Shown here: piece by piece, positions 42,502-52,650 of the stretch
Layout: every line of letters starts with the position of its first letter
Numbering within the stretch: position 1 is the stretch's first letter
Assembly (NCBI RefSeq): GCF_001705235.1
Contig: NZ_MCGV01000001.1
Coordinates: 4,220,181-4,284,180, forward strand
Length of the DNA stretch: 64,000 nucleotides
Source: Clostridium pasteurianum
GTDB lineage: Bacteria; Bacillota; Clostridia; Clostridiales; Clostridiaceae
Direction of reading: 5' to 3'
Notes under the pieces: model-generated
The model's input: only the letters and a program-made list of their open reading frames with translations
The model's database searches: none
Told to the model about the DNA's origin: nothing
Position numbers and translations under genes: made by a program

Positions 42502-43488
42502 ATGAAAAATAAATTATTAGGAATTATACTTGCACTAATTATAGCAATTCCAGCTTGGTTAATAGGAAATACGTTCCCAATTATAGGAAGCCCTGTATTG
42601 GGACTTTTATTTGGTATGGTTTTAGCATTCTGGAAGAGGCCAAAATATTTTAATGAAGGTGTAACTTATACCGCAAAAAAATTACTGCAATATTCCATTA
42701 TTCTTATGGGATTTAGCATGAATCTTTTTAATGTTTTTAAGGTAGGGAAGCAAACAATTATTTTGATGATTTTTACATTATCAGCAGCATTTATTACCGC
42801 GTACATTATAGGTAAGTTATTAAAAATAAACGGAAAAACAGCGACTTTAATTGGAGTTGGTTCTTCAATATGTGGAGGTTCAGCTATTGCAGCAACAGCC
42901 CCAGTTATTAATGCAGATGAACAAGAAGTTGCACATTCTATATCAACCATATTTCTTTTTAATGCTATTGCGGCTTTTTTATTTCCATTTCTTGGACACT
43001 TATTTGGTATGAGCAATCAATGCTTTGGTCTTTGGGCAGGAACAGCTGTTAATGATACTTCATCTGTAGTAGCGGCCGGTTATTCATACAGTAATGCAGC
43101 AGGTAATCTTGCAGTTATAGTAAAACTTACAAGAACTTTGGCCATTGTTCCAGTTACATTGGTATTGGCTCTTTATACATCTAAAAAAGCAGCTAAAAAT
43201 GAAAAAAGTTCTTATAGCATAAGCAAAATATTCCCATGGTTTGTACTTGGATTTATAGCTGCATCATTAATTAATACATTTGTTCCAATGCCAAAGGGAA
43301 GTGCTGAATTTTTATCTGAGATAGGAAAATTCGTTATTGTAATGGCAATGGTATCTGTAGGATTAAATACTAATATTGTAAAACTTATAAAAAATGGTAT
43401 GAGACCAATCTTATTAGGTTTCACATGCTGGGTAGTTTTAGCATTTACATCTCTTGGTGTTCAGCATTTTATAATGGGAATTTTTTGA
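42502..43488 (+). CDS. YeiH/UPF0324 family membrane protein (putative sulfate exporter family)
   Basis: 328 residues from ATG 42502 (GGAGGAG site; the ORF could extend 11 codons upstream without a site). About ten membrane helices; family segments IGVGSSICGGSAIAATAPVI and WAGTAVNDTSSVVAAGY. The family is annotated as sulfate or sulfonate-related exporters without firm biochemistry. Paired with a divergent LysR regulator. Confidence 0.88.
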   Translation: MKNKLLGIILALIIAIPAWLIGNTFPIIGSPVLGLLFGMVLAFWKRPKYFNEGVTYTAKKLLQYSIILMGFSMNLFNVFKVGKQTIILMIFTLSAAFITAYIIGKLLKINGKTATLIGVGSSICGGSAIAATAPVINADEQEVAHSISTIFLFNAIAAFLFPFLGHLFGMSNQCFGLWAGTAVNDTSSVVAAGYSYSNAAGNLAVIVKLTRTLAIVPVTLVLALYTSKKAAKNEKSSYSISKIFPWFVLGFIAASLINTFVPMPKGSAEFLSEIGKFVIVMAMVSVGLNTNIVKLIKNGMRPILLGFTCWVVLAFTSLGVQHFIMGIF

Positions 43489-43527
43489 ATTATAAAACAC
43501 TTAGGTGTTGCATTAAAAATTAATATA

Positions 43528-43766
43528 TTATTTTTCGAAGGGAAGCGGAGAAAAATTTACCTTGTTTTTATTCTAAGCGAAGTAATAGTATTTTGGGAAC
43601 GATTTAAATAAAAGTCAATAAGACTTGCTTCAAATTATAAAAAGACTTAGAAATTTTAATTTGTCTGAGCTTCTTTTCAGCGAGTTATTAAAATTCCTTA
43701 GTCTTTTTATAATTTGAAGCTTAGTCTTATGATTTTTATTTAATGTTTCAAAATACTATTACTTCG
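43528..43766 (+). repeat. giant quasi-palindromic element A
   Basis: About 240 bp. A 5' segment (43531-43576, with GGAAGCGGAG and TTTACCTTG) is shared with copies B and C. The left arm (about 43577-43660) ends TTTTAAT. The 29-nt apex (43661-43689) starts TTGTCTGAGC and ends CAGCGAGTTATT. The right arm (43690-43766) is complementary to the left, for example TCAAATTATAAAAAGACT against its complement. The right arm contains the stop codon and last codons of the GH4 gene, and the left arm holds an inverted copy of them (CGAAGTAATAGTATTTTG). It probably also terminates transcription from both sides. Confidence 0.85.
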
Positions 43767-45117
43767 ATTTATTTTGAGCTTCAATTTCTTTGATCTTATC
43801 TGCAAATTGAGGTAAATATTCTTTATGTGCTACAAGCATTTCATCTAAGAGCTGTTTAGCAATTTCACCACTAGGTATTAGTGGATTTATAGTAAATGCA
43901 TGCAATGCCTTATTATAATTTCCAGTAACAGCAGCTTTAATTACTGTTTCCTCCATTCCTTTCATGTGCTGCAAAAGTGCTCTTGGTGCAGAATCAAATT
44001 TTCCCCAAGTTAAAGGCTGTGGACCATGAGCGGTGATAAGTGAAGATATTTCAACAATACAGTCATATGGTAACTCTGAAATTGCTCCATTGTTTTGAGT
44101 GCTTACTACCATTTGAGTTTGACTGTTATTATATATTGAATTTATAACTTCACATGCAGCATCTGAATAATAAGTTCCACCACGTTTTGATAATTCTTTT
44201 GGCTTATAATTTAAATTAGGGTCTTTATATAATTCAAATAGTTTAGCTTCTATGCGTTTAACACTTTCAGCTCTTGTTTCTCCTTTTTCATAATCTTTTA
44301 ATTGATCTTTAAGCATAAAGTCTGTTGTATAGTAATACCTATGGTATGAGCATGGTAATATTCCCAAATCTTTAATTTGTTCATAAAGCATTGGTGTATC
44401 TTTTATATTTGCCATACCTTTTAACTTTTTAGAGCTATTTGGATTATAAACGGCTTCAATTACATCATCTGTTCTTTCATTACCATATTTATCCCAAACA
44501 CGATGCCAGTGGAAATGATTTAATCCAGCAAATTTAAAATTTAAGTCTTCCAGAGGAATATCTAAAGCCTCACTTGCCATTTTCATATAAGTTATTGGTA
44601 CATTACAAAGTCCAATTGTTTTTTTCCAGCCGCCGTATTTAATAGCAGCTTCAGCAATCATACCTGATGGATTTGTAAAATTAATTAACCAAGCATTTGG
44701 ACATAATTCTTTCATGTCTTTAATAATGTCCAAAATTACAGGAATAGTTCTAAATGCCTTAAATATACCTCCAGCTCCATTTGTCTCCTGACCAATTATT
44801 CCGTGACTTAAAGGAATTCTTTCATCTTTAATACGTGCATCCATAAAACCAACTCTAAATTGTGTTGTTACAAAATCAGCATCTTTTAGGGCTTCACGTC
44901 TATTTAAAGTTAAATGCACTTCACATGGATATCCTGAAGCTTTCCACATACGTTTTGCCATAGCGCCAACTATTTCTAATTTTTCTTTTCCACCTTCAAC
45001 ATCTACAAGCCAAAGTTCTGTAAGAGGAAAAGTTTTGTAACGTTTAATGAATCCTTCCATTAATTCTGGAGTATAGCTACTACCCCCACCAATTGTGACT
45101 ATTTTTAACTTTTTCAT
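43759..45117 (-). CDS. GH4 family 6-phospho-beta-glucosidase
   Basis: 452 residues. NAD-binding start IVTIGGGSSYTPELMEGF, INFTNPSGMIAEAA (about 150), the metal-binding Cys in GLCNVPITYM (about 172-181) and the metal His in GLNHFHWHR (about 201-209) are hallmarks of glycoside hydrolase family 4. These enzymes use NAD+ and a divalent metal to cleave phosphorylated cellobiose-type sugars delivered by PTS. No PTS genes adjoin. A GGAGG site precedes ATG 45117. Its last codons are part of palindromic element A. Confidence 0.93.
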   Translation of the reverse strand: MKKLKIVTIGGGSSYTPELMEGFIKRYKTFPLTELWLVDVEGGKEKLEIVGAMAKRMWKASGYPCEVHLTLNRREALKDADFVTTQFRVGFMDARIKDERIPLSHGIIGQETNGAGGIFKAFRTIPVILDIIKDMKELCPNAWLINFTNPSGMIAEAAIKYGGWKKTIGLCNVPITYMKMASEALDIPLEDLNFKFAGLNHFHWHRVWDKYGNERTDDVIEAVYNPNSSKKLKGMANIKDTPMLYEQIKDLGILPCSYHRYYYTTDFMLKDQLKDYEKGETRAESVKRIEAKLFELYKDPNLNYKPKELSKRGGTYYSDAACEVINSIYNNSQTQMVVSTQNNGAISELPYDCIVEISSLITAHGPQPLTWGKFDSAPRALLQHMKGMEETVIKAAVTGNYNKALHAFTINPLIPSGEIAKQLLDEMLVAHKEYLPQFADKIKEIEAQNKSK

Positions 45118-45337
45118 AATATAATACCTCCTTAAGATAACTGCTTTTTTATTGATAACTTTTACATTTTTAGTTTACCATTTTACTGTGATAATTAGTC
45201 ATTCTAATTAATGCTCATTTTTTCATAAATTGAAAATATCATAATTTACAGAATGAGGCATACGGAATAATATGTAGTATAATAAAGTAAAGAAAATTTC
45301 AAATAGTATTTACAATTATGAATTAGAGGTGGTAATA

Positions 45338-46612
45338 GTGGAAAAAAGTAATTTGAAATATAAAAATTATTTGCAAATTTTAAAAGAAGAATTAGTACCT
45401 GCTATGGGATGTACTGAACCAATTGCAATTGCATATGCTGCTGCATACGCAAAAAAGGTACTAGGATGTATACCGGAAAAAGTTATTGTTGAAGTAAGCG
45501 GAAATATTATTAAGAATGTTAAAAGTGTAATAGTTCCTAATACAAATCACTTAAAGGGAATAGAGGCAGCAGTTGCAGCGGGAATTATAGCTGGCAAGGC
45601 AGAAAAAAAGTTAGAGGTTATTTCTGAGGTAACAGAAGAGGAAAAGCAAGAAATTGAAAATTACATGAATACACATTCAATTAAAGTTAAGCCAGTAGAA
45701 AACAAATTCATATTTTATATACAAATGAATTTGTTTTATAAAAATTCATTTGTAAAAGTAAAAATTGTGAATTATCATACTAATATTGTCTTAGTTCAAA
45801 AAGATGATAAAGTAATTTATGAAAAAGAAGCAAATGTATCGCATGAAGAGGGACTCAGTGATAAGAAATTATTAGATATAAAAGATATTATTGATTTTGC
45901 AAATTCTGTTGATATGGATGATATAGAAGATATTATACACAGACAAATTGAATATAATTCACGAATTTCAGAAGAGGGATTAAAAGGTGATTATGGTGCC
46001 AATATAGGTAAGGTATTACTTTCAACATATGGTTCTGATATTAAATTAAGAGCAAAAGCTAAGGCAGCAGCAGGATCAGATGCTAGAATGAATGGCTGTG
46101 AATTGCCTGTCATTATTATTTCAGGTAGTGGAAATCAAGGTATGGCATGTTCTATTCCTGTTATTGAATATTCAAAAGAATTGAAAGTTTCAAAAGAAAA
46201 ACTTTATAGAGCTTTAGTTATTTCAAGTTTAGTTACAATACATCAGAAAACTGGAATCGGAAGACTTTCTGCATATTGCGGTGCTGTTAGTGCAGGGGTA
46301 GGGAGTGGAGCAGGCATTGCCTATCTTTATGGTGGAGATTATAAAGAAATTTCTCATACAATTGTTAATGCGCTATCTATAGTTTCTGGAATTATTTGTG
46401 ATGGTGCTAAAGCATCTTGTGCTGCCAAAATTGCAGCAGGTGTTGATGCAGGAATTTTAGGATATTATATGTATAAAAATGGACAACAATTTAGAGATGG
46501 TGATGGAATTGTAAAGAAGGGCGTTGAAGCTACTATATGTAATGTAGGTAAGCTTGCAAAAGAAGGAATGAGAGAAACTGACAAAGAAATTATTAAAATT
46601 ATGACTGAATAA
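45338..46612 (+). CDS. L-cysteine desulfidase / serine dehydratase-like enzyme (UPF0597)
   Basis: About 424 residues from GTG 45338 (AGAGGTGG site five bases upstream; GTG 45329 overlaps the site). The family's iron-sulfur cysteines appear in PAMGCTEPIAIAYAAAYA (about 26) and SGIICDGAKASCAAKIA. KAAAGSDARMNGCELPVI and GSGNQGMACSIPV are further motifs. Relatives release sulfide and pyruvate from cysteine, or are linked to tryptophanase/serine metabolism, using a [4Fe-4S] cluster. Stand-alone gene; element B begins 15 bp after the stop. Confidence 0.85.
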   Translation: MEKSNLKYKNYLQILKEELVPAMGCTEPIAIAYAAAYAKKVLGCIPEKVIVEVSGNIIKNVKSVIVPNTNHLKGIEAAVAAGIIAGKAEKKLEVISEVTEEEKQEIENYMNTHSIKVKPVENKFIFYIQMNLFYKNSFVKVKIVNYHTNIVLVQKDDKVIYEKEANVSHEEGLSDKKLLDIKDIIDFANSVDMDDIEDIIHRQIEYNSRISEEGLKGDYGANIGKVLLSTYGSDIKLRAKAKAAAGSDARMNGCELPVIIISGSGNQGMACSIPVIEYSKELKVSKEKLYRALVISSLVTIHQKTGIGRLSAYCGAVSAGVGSGAGIAYLYGGDYKEISHTIVNALSIVSGIICDGAKASCAAKIAAGVDAGILGYYMYKNGQQFRDGDGIVKKGVEATICNVGKLAKEGMRETDKEIIKIMTE

Positions 46613-46627
46613 TAAAACTTAATTATA

Positions 46628-46867
46628 GCGAATTAACATTGATTTGTAACATTAAAAAAATTCTATAAATCTAGGGTAAAAAAATAGTAAAATACTAAGA
46701 TATTTCAATAACTCGCTGAAAAGATGCTCAGACAAATTCAAATAACTAAGTATTTTACTATTTTTTCACAAAGATTTATTAGAATTTTTTTAAATCGTTA
46801 CTTCATCAATGTTAATTCGCTTTTGGAGTAAAACAAGGGAAAGATTCCTTAGTACCTACGGAATTTT
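46628..46867 (-). repeat. giant quasi-palindromic element B
   Basis: Reverse orientation relative to copy A. Outer arms GCGAATTAACATTGAT (46628 on) and its complement ending at 46820 enclose arms of about 80 bp. The 29-nt apex (46707-46735; on the minus strand TTGTCTGAGC...CAGCGAGTTATT) differs from copy A at one position. The shared 5' segment follows at 46821-46867 (complement of ATTCCGTAGGTAC...AAGGAAT). The innermost arm part differs from copies A and C, yet pairs well with itself. It lies between converging genes. Confidence 0.85.
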
Positions 46868-46909
46868 GGGTATCAATTAGTAAATAGTTTATTTACTTTG
46901 ATATCTATA

Positions 46910-47263
46910 TTAATTCATTGCTTTTAGTAATGCTTTAGTGTCAACAGGCTTTCTAATATAACTTTTAGCTCCAAGGGCCATACATTCATCCTTCACATCT
47001 TGATGTCCTACTGCGGACATAATAATTACATTTGTTTCAGGATTGATTTTCATTATATCTTTTAATACTTCAATACCATCAAGTGTGGCTTCGGACATAT
47101 TTAAATCCAAAATTACAATATCAGGTTTTTCAATATTAACTCTTTCAATTGAATCGTCTTTTCCTTCAGCTTCAGATACCTTATAAGAACCATTTTTCTC
47201 AATTATTTTTCTTATAAACATCCTCATGTAAGATGAATTATCAACAATTAATACTTTTTTCAT
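46910..47263 (-). CDS. single-domain response regulator (CheY-like)
   Basis: 117 residues, a receiver domain only: acidic pocket VDNSS (about 7-11), phospho-acceptor Asp53 in VILDLNM, Ser/Thr in MSAVG and Lys in YIRKPVD. The first acidic residue pair is D8 only (VDN rather than VDD). Downstream of a hybrid kinase with an Hpt domain, which could phosphorylate it. No output domain, so it probably acts by protein contact. Confidence 0.92.
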   Translation of the reverse strand: MKKVLIVDNSSYMRMFIRKIIEKNGSYKVSEAEGKDDSIERVNIEKPDIVILDLNMSEATLDGIEVLKDIMKINPETNVIIMSAVGHQDVKDECMALGAKSYIRKPVDTKALLKAMN

Positions 47264-47306
47264 ACAGAAACCTCCTAAGTATATTATATAAAAATTAAAT
47301 TAGCTA

Positions 47307-50153
47307 TTAATGACAAATTTCTTGTATTTTAATAAACATTTTGCTGCATTCATTCAGTTCTTGATTTTTAGCAGCTTTTTCAAGTTTTATTGCTAATTCA
47401 TAAATAGAATTTATTCTAAAAGATCCAGAAGAACCTTTTAATTCATGAGCGAGACTTGCTAATTTATTAAAATCATTGTTATTTAAAGCATCATTAATGT
47501 TTTTTAATAGATCTGGTAAACATTTTACGTATTCTTCAAGTACCTCAATTGCATCTTTTTTTTCAAGACCTGTAGCCTCAATAAAGTAACTAATATTGTC
47601 GTTTATAATTTTACTGTAGTTATTATTGACTTTATTCTTAATATTTATTTCTATCATATGAAACATAATGTTAAAATCAATAGGTTTACTAATGTACTCA
47701 TCCATTCCAGCTTTAAGACATTTTTCTGAATCGCCTTTCATTGCATTAGCTGTCATTGCAACAATGGTAGTATGTTTTTTATTACCTTCAAAGGCTCTTA
47801 TTCTAGCTGTACATTCATATCCATCCATTATTGGCATTTGACAATCCATAAAAACAATATTGTAATCTTTTTTAGAAACTGCTTCCAAAGCCTCTGCGCC
47901 ATTTACTGCAACATCGCAGTTCATACCATGGGATTTAAGCATAGTTATAACTATTTTACGATTCATTTCATTGTCTTCAACTAATAAAATTTTAGGTTTT
48001 AATGCATATTCTGTTTCCTTAACTATATGCTTTGTTATAATTTGATTTTCTTCATTATTTTCATCTTTTAATCCTAATACTATAGCAATACTTCCAAGCA
48101 AATCATTTTTCTTAATAGGCTTTGCTAAATATGAAGAAAAACCATATTCTTTTGCAATTTTAGCATCTCCTTTTTTAGCTACAGATGTTAAAAGTATTAA
48201 CTTAATATCCTTAGCAAAAGGCATTGTTTTGAGAGTAGTTGCAAGCTCCTGGCCGCTCATATCTGACATTTTATATGCAATTATAGCAACGTTTATTTTA
48301 TCAGCTGTATTTGCTTTTGAAATAATAGTTGTAATTGCAGCTCCCGCGTTTTCTACTGGAAATACTTTAAGTCCAACTCCGTCAAGGTAGGAGCAAGCGG
48401 TGTTTCTATCATTTAAGTTACTATCAACAACTAAAATATTTGTGCCACTAATTTTTTCAAATGCAAATTTTTTTTCAGAGACTTTTTTAGAAATTTTTAA
48501 TTTAACATCAAATTTAAATGTAGAACCTTCACCTAATACACTTTGAACTTCAATTTTGCCGCCCATCATTTTTACTAATTCACTGGATATTGCAAGTCCC
48601 AGCCCGGTTCCGCCATATTTTCTAGTCGTAGATGTATCTGCTTGGGTAAAGGATTGAAAAATTGTATCAATACGTTCTTTTTGTATTCCAATACCAGTAT
48701 CTTCCACTTTGAAATTAATTAAAGCCGTTCCACATTTTTCATCTATGCAATCTACCTTAACAGTAATTTCTCCGTGCTCTGTAAATTTTACTGCGTTGCT
48801 TATAAGATTCCCTAGTATCTGTCTAAGCCTTGATGGATCACCAATAACATTTTCAGGAACATCTGCTTTTATCATAGTATAAATTTCAATATTTTTTTCT
48901 GAAGCTTTTGGAATATAAAGTGAAACAGTATTCTCAATGGTACTTCTTAAATTAAATTCTATTTTTTCCATAACCAATTTTTTTGCTTCAATTTTTGAAA
49001 AATCCAGTATGTCATTAATAATATGTAACAGCATCTCAGATGCAGATTTTGTTTCTCGTATAAATCCTTTCTGTTCTAAAGATAAATCAGTTGCTTCTAA
49101 TAGTTGCAGGAAGCCAAATATTCCATTCATTGGCGTTCTTATTTCGTGGGACATATTAGCAAGAAATTGACTTTTTGCGATACTAGCAGCTTCTGCCTGC
49201 TCTTTTGCTTTATATAATTCAATTTCTGACTGCCTTTGCTCTGTAATGTCTTCAGCTGTACAAATAAGATATTTAATATTTCCTTTTTCATCTCTTTGGG
49301 GATTACTCCTAATTTTAAGTAATCTATTTTCACCTTTAAAATTTTTAATTTCAAGTTCTTTTTCAGCTGGTGCGTTCTTTTTGAATAGCTCCCAATTATT
49401 TTTAGAAAGTTTATTTGCAGTATCTATATCAAATACATCAAACAAATCTTGATATTCCAAATCCTTTTTTTTCTTTCCAAAAAAGCTTGCATGTGCTTCA
49501 TTAACAGTTTCATACGAAGTAATGTTACTTAAAGCCCAAATTTGAGATTTAGAATTATTAAGTAAAATTGCTTGTCCCTTAAGAGTTGATTTGTATAATT
49601 TGGATTTTATAATTCTTGTTCTTGCATATGAAAAAAAGTTTGCTACATAATTTAATATTGTAATCTGATTTTCTTCCCATATTATTGATTTTGACAAACT
49701 TTCATAACCTACAAATCCAATTAATTGTTCTTTCTTCTTTAAAGGTATTATGAGAGAAGATTTTATGCCTTCAGTCTTAAAATTTTCTATTTCAAAAGTT
49801 GCTTCTTTAGGAAACTCATCTATACTGTTTATTGCAATAAAATTATTCTTCCTAATATTTCGCATGAGCCATGGAAGCATATAAACAGCTTCTTCTTCTT
49901 GAAATTCCCTTTTGGGGGCTATACCTAGCTTATTCCATTGTGATTCTATTCGCATAAAAGTAGGGTCTTCAGATAAATAGTATATGTATATTCTATCTAG
50001 ATTAAAAAAATTTCCGATTTTCTCAAGTGAGCTTTTTACTTCAGTATCGTAGTTATCAACATCTATGTCTAAAAGTTTTTTAAAAATATTGCTAATTAGG
50101 GTAATACATTCACGAGAATAACCAGCATTTGTATAATCAACATTCTGACACAT
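47307..50153 (-). CDS. hybrid sensor histidine kinase (GAF-PAS-HisKA-HATPase-REC-REC-Hpt)
   Basis: 948 residues, no membrane segment. N-terminal GAF-like domain (about 25-180), PAS (about 190-305), HisKA with His336 in [11 protein letters not shown], ATPase with N-box NLISNAVKF (about 449-457) and GTGLGL (515-520), then two receivers and an Hpt. The first receiver (about 572-690) has Ala626 where the phospho-Asp should be ([14 protein letters not shown]) and is probably a pseudo-receiver. The second (about 721-840) keeps Asp770 in [12 protein letters not shown]. Hpt His903 in [11 protein letters not shown]. It forms an operon with the HD-GYP gene 17 bp upstream and the CheY-like gene downstream. 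Confidence 0.93.
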   Translation of the reverse strand: MCQNVDYTNAGYSRECITLISNIFKKLLDIDVDNYDTEVKSSLEKIGNFFNLDRIYIYYLSEDPTFMRIESQWNKLGIAPKREFQEEEAVYMLPWLMRNIRKNNFIAINSIDEFPKEATFEIENFKTEGIKSSLIIPLKKKEQLIGFVGYESLSKSIIWEENQITILNYVANFFSYARTRIIKSKLYKSTLKGQAILLNNSKSQIWALSNITSYETVNEAHASFFGKKKKDLEYQDLFDVFDIDTANKLSKNNWELFKKNAPAEKELEIKNFKGENRLLKIRSNPQRDEKGNIKYLICTAEDITEQRQSEIELYKAKEQAEAASIAKSQFLANMSHEIRTPMNGIFGFLQLLEATDLSLEQKGFIRETKSASEMLLHIINDILDFSKIEAKKLVMEKIEFNLRSTIENTVSLYIPKASEKNIEIYTMIKADVPENVIGDPSRLRQILGNLISNAVKFTEHGEITVKVDCIDEKCGTALINFKVEDTGIGIQKERIDTIFQSFTQADTSTTRKYGGTGLGLAISSELVKMMGGKIEVQSVLGEGSTFKFDVKLKISKKVSEKKFAFEKISGTNILVVDSNLNDRNTACSYLDGVGLKVFPVENAGAAITTIISKANTADKINVAIIAYKMSDMSGQELATTLKTMPFAKDIKLILLTSVAKKGDAKIAKEYGFSSYLAKPIKKNDLLGSIAIVLGLKDENNEENQIITKHIVKETEYALKPKILLVEDNEMNRKIVITMLKSHGMNCDVAVNGAEALEAVSKKDYNIVFMDCQMPIMDGYECTARIRAFEGNKKHTTIVAMTANAMKGDSEKCLKAGMDEYISKPIDFNIMFHMIEINIKNKVNNNYSKIINDNISYFIEATGLEKKDAIEVLEEYVKCLPDLLKNINDALNNNDFNKLASLAHELKGSSGSFRINSIYELAIKLEKAAKNQELNECSKMFIKIQEICH

Positions 50154-50170
50154 AAAATACCTCCAAGAAT

Positions 50171-51241
50171 TTAAAATTCACAAGATTTTATAATAAAAAG
50201 AGTTAATTCTTTTATTAGGTCTACTTCATAAGGCTTAGAAAGTAAGTTCCCAGCTTTATCATAAATAACTTTTACAATAGGACGTGTTGGCATCGAGTTG
50301 TTCTGCTTTATTACAAGTCCTTTTTCGTTTGTATTTAAAAGAACGCCACTTCCTGTTGGGAAAGCAGCTATATTTGCAGTGAATTTTCTTACTATATCTG
50401 CATCAAAATAAGTATTACTCATTCCTACAAGATACTCAATGACTTCAGATGTAGTTTGAAAATTATTTTTATATTTACCTGATATTAAATTATCAAATAC
50501 ATCGCATATAGCAACTATTTTAGCTGCTTTATTTATTTCGTTACTTTCTAATCCCAGAGGATATCCACTGCCATCACTTTTCTCATGATGCATTAGTACA
50601 GCGACTTTAACATACGCACTCCAAATGTGCTGTTTCCCCAAAAAATCATAACCAATTTTAGGGTGATTAAATTTAATATATTTATCTAATTCTTTTTTAT
50701 CTTTAAAACTATTTAAAATCTCATTATCATTCATAATTTTTATTTTACCTATATCATGCAAAAGTGCACCTGTAGCTATAGATTTAAGATTTAATGGACT
50801 GTATCCCATATGAGTTCCTATTATTGTAGAAAGAACACTTACGTTTACAGAATGAGAATATATATTGTTATCACTTGCACTTATTTCTGCAACATTTATT
50901 AAAACATCTTTATTTGACAAAACATCTTCTATTACAGAATCTACAGAATCCATAATACCACTGCTATAGGTTTTTCTTTCAAGAGAGTATTTACTAATCA
51001 TGTCCTTAACAGCGCGTTTACTCATTTGTCTTGTTTTTTCAGATATACTTTCTTCAATTACTACATTTTTGGATATATCATCATCAATATATACTAAATT
51101 AATTCCAAGTTCTTTGATTTTATCAATATAATAGGGTTTTAGTTTTACTCCTGCACCAAGTAAGACTCTCCCTGTTTCATCATAAATTTGCCTTCCAAGG
51201 ATTTCACTTCCTTTTAGGTTAGAGACCATAACAATTCTCAT
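50171..51241 (-). CDS. HD-GYP domain c-di-GMP phosphodiesterase
   Basis: 356 residues from ATG 51241 (GGAGG five bases upstream; an upstream start at 51253 lacks spacing). N-terminal helical region, HD-GYP domain (about 115-300): HD in [12 protein letters not shown] (162-163), [13 protein letters not shown] (219-230; GYP 226-228), and [14 protein letters not shown]. Such proteins degrade c-di-GMP, changing motility or surface behaviour. The C-terminal 60 residues carry no known domain. First gene of the operon with the hybrid kinase. Confidence 0.92.
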   Translation of the reverse strand: MRIVMVSNLKGSEILGRQIYDETGRVLLGAGVKLKPYYIDKIKELGINLVYIDDDISKNVVIEESISEKTRQMSKRAVKDMISKYSLERKTYSSGIMDSVDSVIEDVLSNKDVLINVAEISASDNNIYSHSVNVSVLSTIIGTHMGYSPLNLKSIATGALLHDIGKIKIMNDNEILNSFKDKKELDKYIKFNHPKIGYDFLGKQHIWSAYVKVAVLMHHEKSDGSGYPLGLESNEINKAAKIVAICDVFDNLISGKYKNNFQTTSEVIEYLVGMSNTYFDADIVRKFTANIAAFPTGSGVLLNTNEKGLVIKQNNSMPTRPIVKVIYDKAGNLLSKPYEVDLIKELTLFIIKSCEF

Positions 51242-51444
51242 GAAAACCTCCAAATAAATTATTAAATAACGATTAACGACAACTATATTTAAATACTAAC
51301 ATAATTATATATTATTTTCTATAAGGATTATATTAATCTTGAATTTATAATATGAAAACAATATATTTATTTTTTTAGCTTATAATTGAAAAATGCATTT
51401 TTATGATATAAGATATAATTAGTATTTAGTAAGGAGAGATTAAT

Positions 51445-52314
51445 ATGGCATACAAAGAAATCATAACAATTAAAAATAATCCATCGCTGGAAGGTATGGC
51501 ACTTATGATTCCTGAGGTAGTATATTCGAGAGTTCAAGGCGTAGAGCTCAAAATGCAGATTTTTAGACCCTGGACGGATGATACTGCAAAAGAGCAGCCT
51601 AAATATCCTTTAATTGTCTTCGTACAGGGAAGTGCATGGACATTCCCAGATGTTTATTATGAAATACCTCAATTATCTCAGTTTGCAAGAGAAGGGTATG
51701 TTGTAGCTACACTAACTCATAGAAATAGTTTAGAAGGGCATCCATTTCCTGAGTGTTTACAGGATGTTAAAACAGGTATAAGATTTTTGAGAAAACATGC
51801 AAGTGAGTATAAAATAGATCCAGATAGAATTGGAATATGGGGAACTTCATCTGGTGGCAATCTTGCACTGCTTGTAGGCCTAACAGGTGATGAAGAACGG
51901 TATAAGACAGATGAACATGCACAATATTCGGATAGTGTTAAGATGGTAGTTGACTGTTTTGGACCGGCTGATTTTACTAGTGCATTAAATAAAATAGAAT
52001 ATATGGATGAAAAATCAAGGAAAATTTTTGAGGGACTTAGGGGAGAAGATACAGAAGAAAATATTAAAAGGCTTCTTGAAATTAATCCGGTAAATCATAT
52101 AAAAAGGGGAAAGAATTATCCTCCATTTTTGCTTCTCCATGGGAATAATGATTCACTTGTGGATTTTTCACAGAGCGAATTAATGTTTCACAAATTATCC
52201 GATGCAGGTTATGATGCAAGTCTTATATGTGTAGACGGAGCACCTCATGAAGGGTCATTCTGGAGCAGAGAACTTTTAGGTATGATAAAAGATTTTATAG
52301 ATGAAAATTTGTGA
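51445..52314 (+). CDS. alpha/beta hydrolase (esterase/lipase, BD-FAE type)
   Basis: 289 residues. Oxyanion region VFVQGSAWTFPD (about 55-66), nucleophile Ser in IWGTSSGGNLAL (about 130-141), Asp in HGNNDSLVDFSQ (about 232-243) and His in DGAPHEGSFW (about 266-275). The fold and the GTSSGG box match prolyl-oligopeptidase-like and feruloyl-esterase-like enzymes. No signal peptide. Divergent from the HD-GYP operon with about 200 bp between. AAGGAG site. Substrate unknown. Confidence 0.9.
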   Translation: MAYKEIITIKNNPSLEGMALMIPEVVYSRVQGVELKMQIFRPWTDDTAKEQPKYPLIVFVQGSAWTFPDVYYEIPQLSQFAREGYVVATLTHRNSLEGHPFPECLQDVKTGIRFLRKHASEYKIDPDRIGIWGTSSGGNLALLVGLTGDEERYKTDEHAQYSDSVKMVVDCFGPADFTSALNKIEYMDEKSRKIFEGLRGEDTEENIKRLLEINPVNHIKRGKNYPPFLLLHGNNDSLVDFSQSELMFHKLSDAGYDASLICVDGAPHEGSFWSRELLGMIKDFIDENL

Positions 52315-52439
52315 TTATTCAAAAAATATTTAACATACAGCATTCAAAAGAAGGTCATTTTACAATTATACCGGCATTATGTATTGTATATAAATTGAAG
52401 AAAACGTTATAATATTGATATACGAAAGGTGATGTTATT

Positions 52440-52592
52440 ATTAATATTAAAGTATTATTAAATAAAATAGCTTTAACAGTGTCTGTAGTAGTTTTGATGT
52501 TTGCTACATTAGAAAAAAACACATATTTAGTATTGATAGCACTAATAGTACTTATATATAGTTTCATTAGAATGAAGAAATTAAATGAATAA
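52440..52592 (+). CDS. small two-helix membrane protein with non-canonical start
   Basis: A frame of about 50 codons with no ATG/GTG/TTG start at the right place; translation could begin at ATT 52440 (or 52437) 6-8 nt after AAAGGTGAT. The product has two hydrophobic helices (IALTVSVVVLMFAT and YLVLIALIVLIYSFI) and a basic end (RMKKLNE), the make-up of small stress-type membrane proteins. TATAAT at about 52408 could be its -10. A terminator follows at 52609. No family recognised. Confidence 0.45.
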   Translation: MNIKVLLNKIALTVSVVVLMFATLEKNTYLVLIALIVLIYSFIRMKKLNE

Positions 52593-52608
52593 TGCTGATA
52601 AATTTAAG

Positions 52609-52650
52609 TTAAGAGCTGATTGTACTAAAAAATCAGCTCTTAATTTATAT
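52609..52650. terminator. bidirectional terminator
   Basis: TTAAGAGCTGATT/AATCAGCTCTTAA, 13-bp stem, followed by TTTATATTTTT on the + strand. It overlaps the stop codon of the LysR gene on the minus strand. Confidence 0.8.

Noticed and set aside
42666-43016. 116-codon frame antisense to the YeiH-type gene
   Set aside because: Antisense shadow of a conserved membrane protein.
43577-46867. Palindromes considered as a CRISPR array or integron attC cassette
   Set aside because: Only dispersed single copies 3-10 kb apart, no spacers, no integrase or Cas genes.
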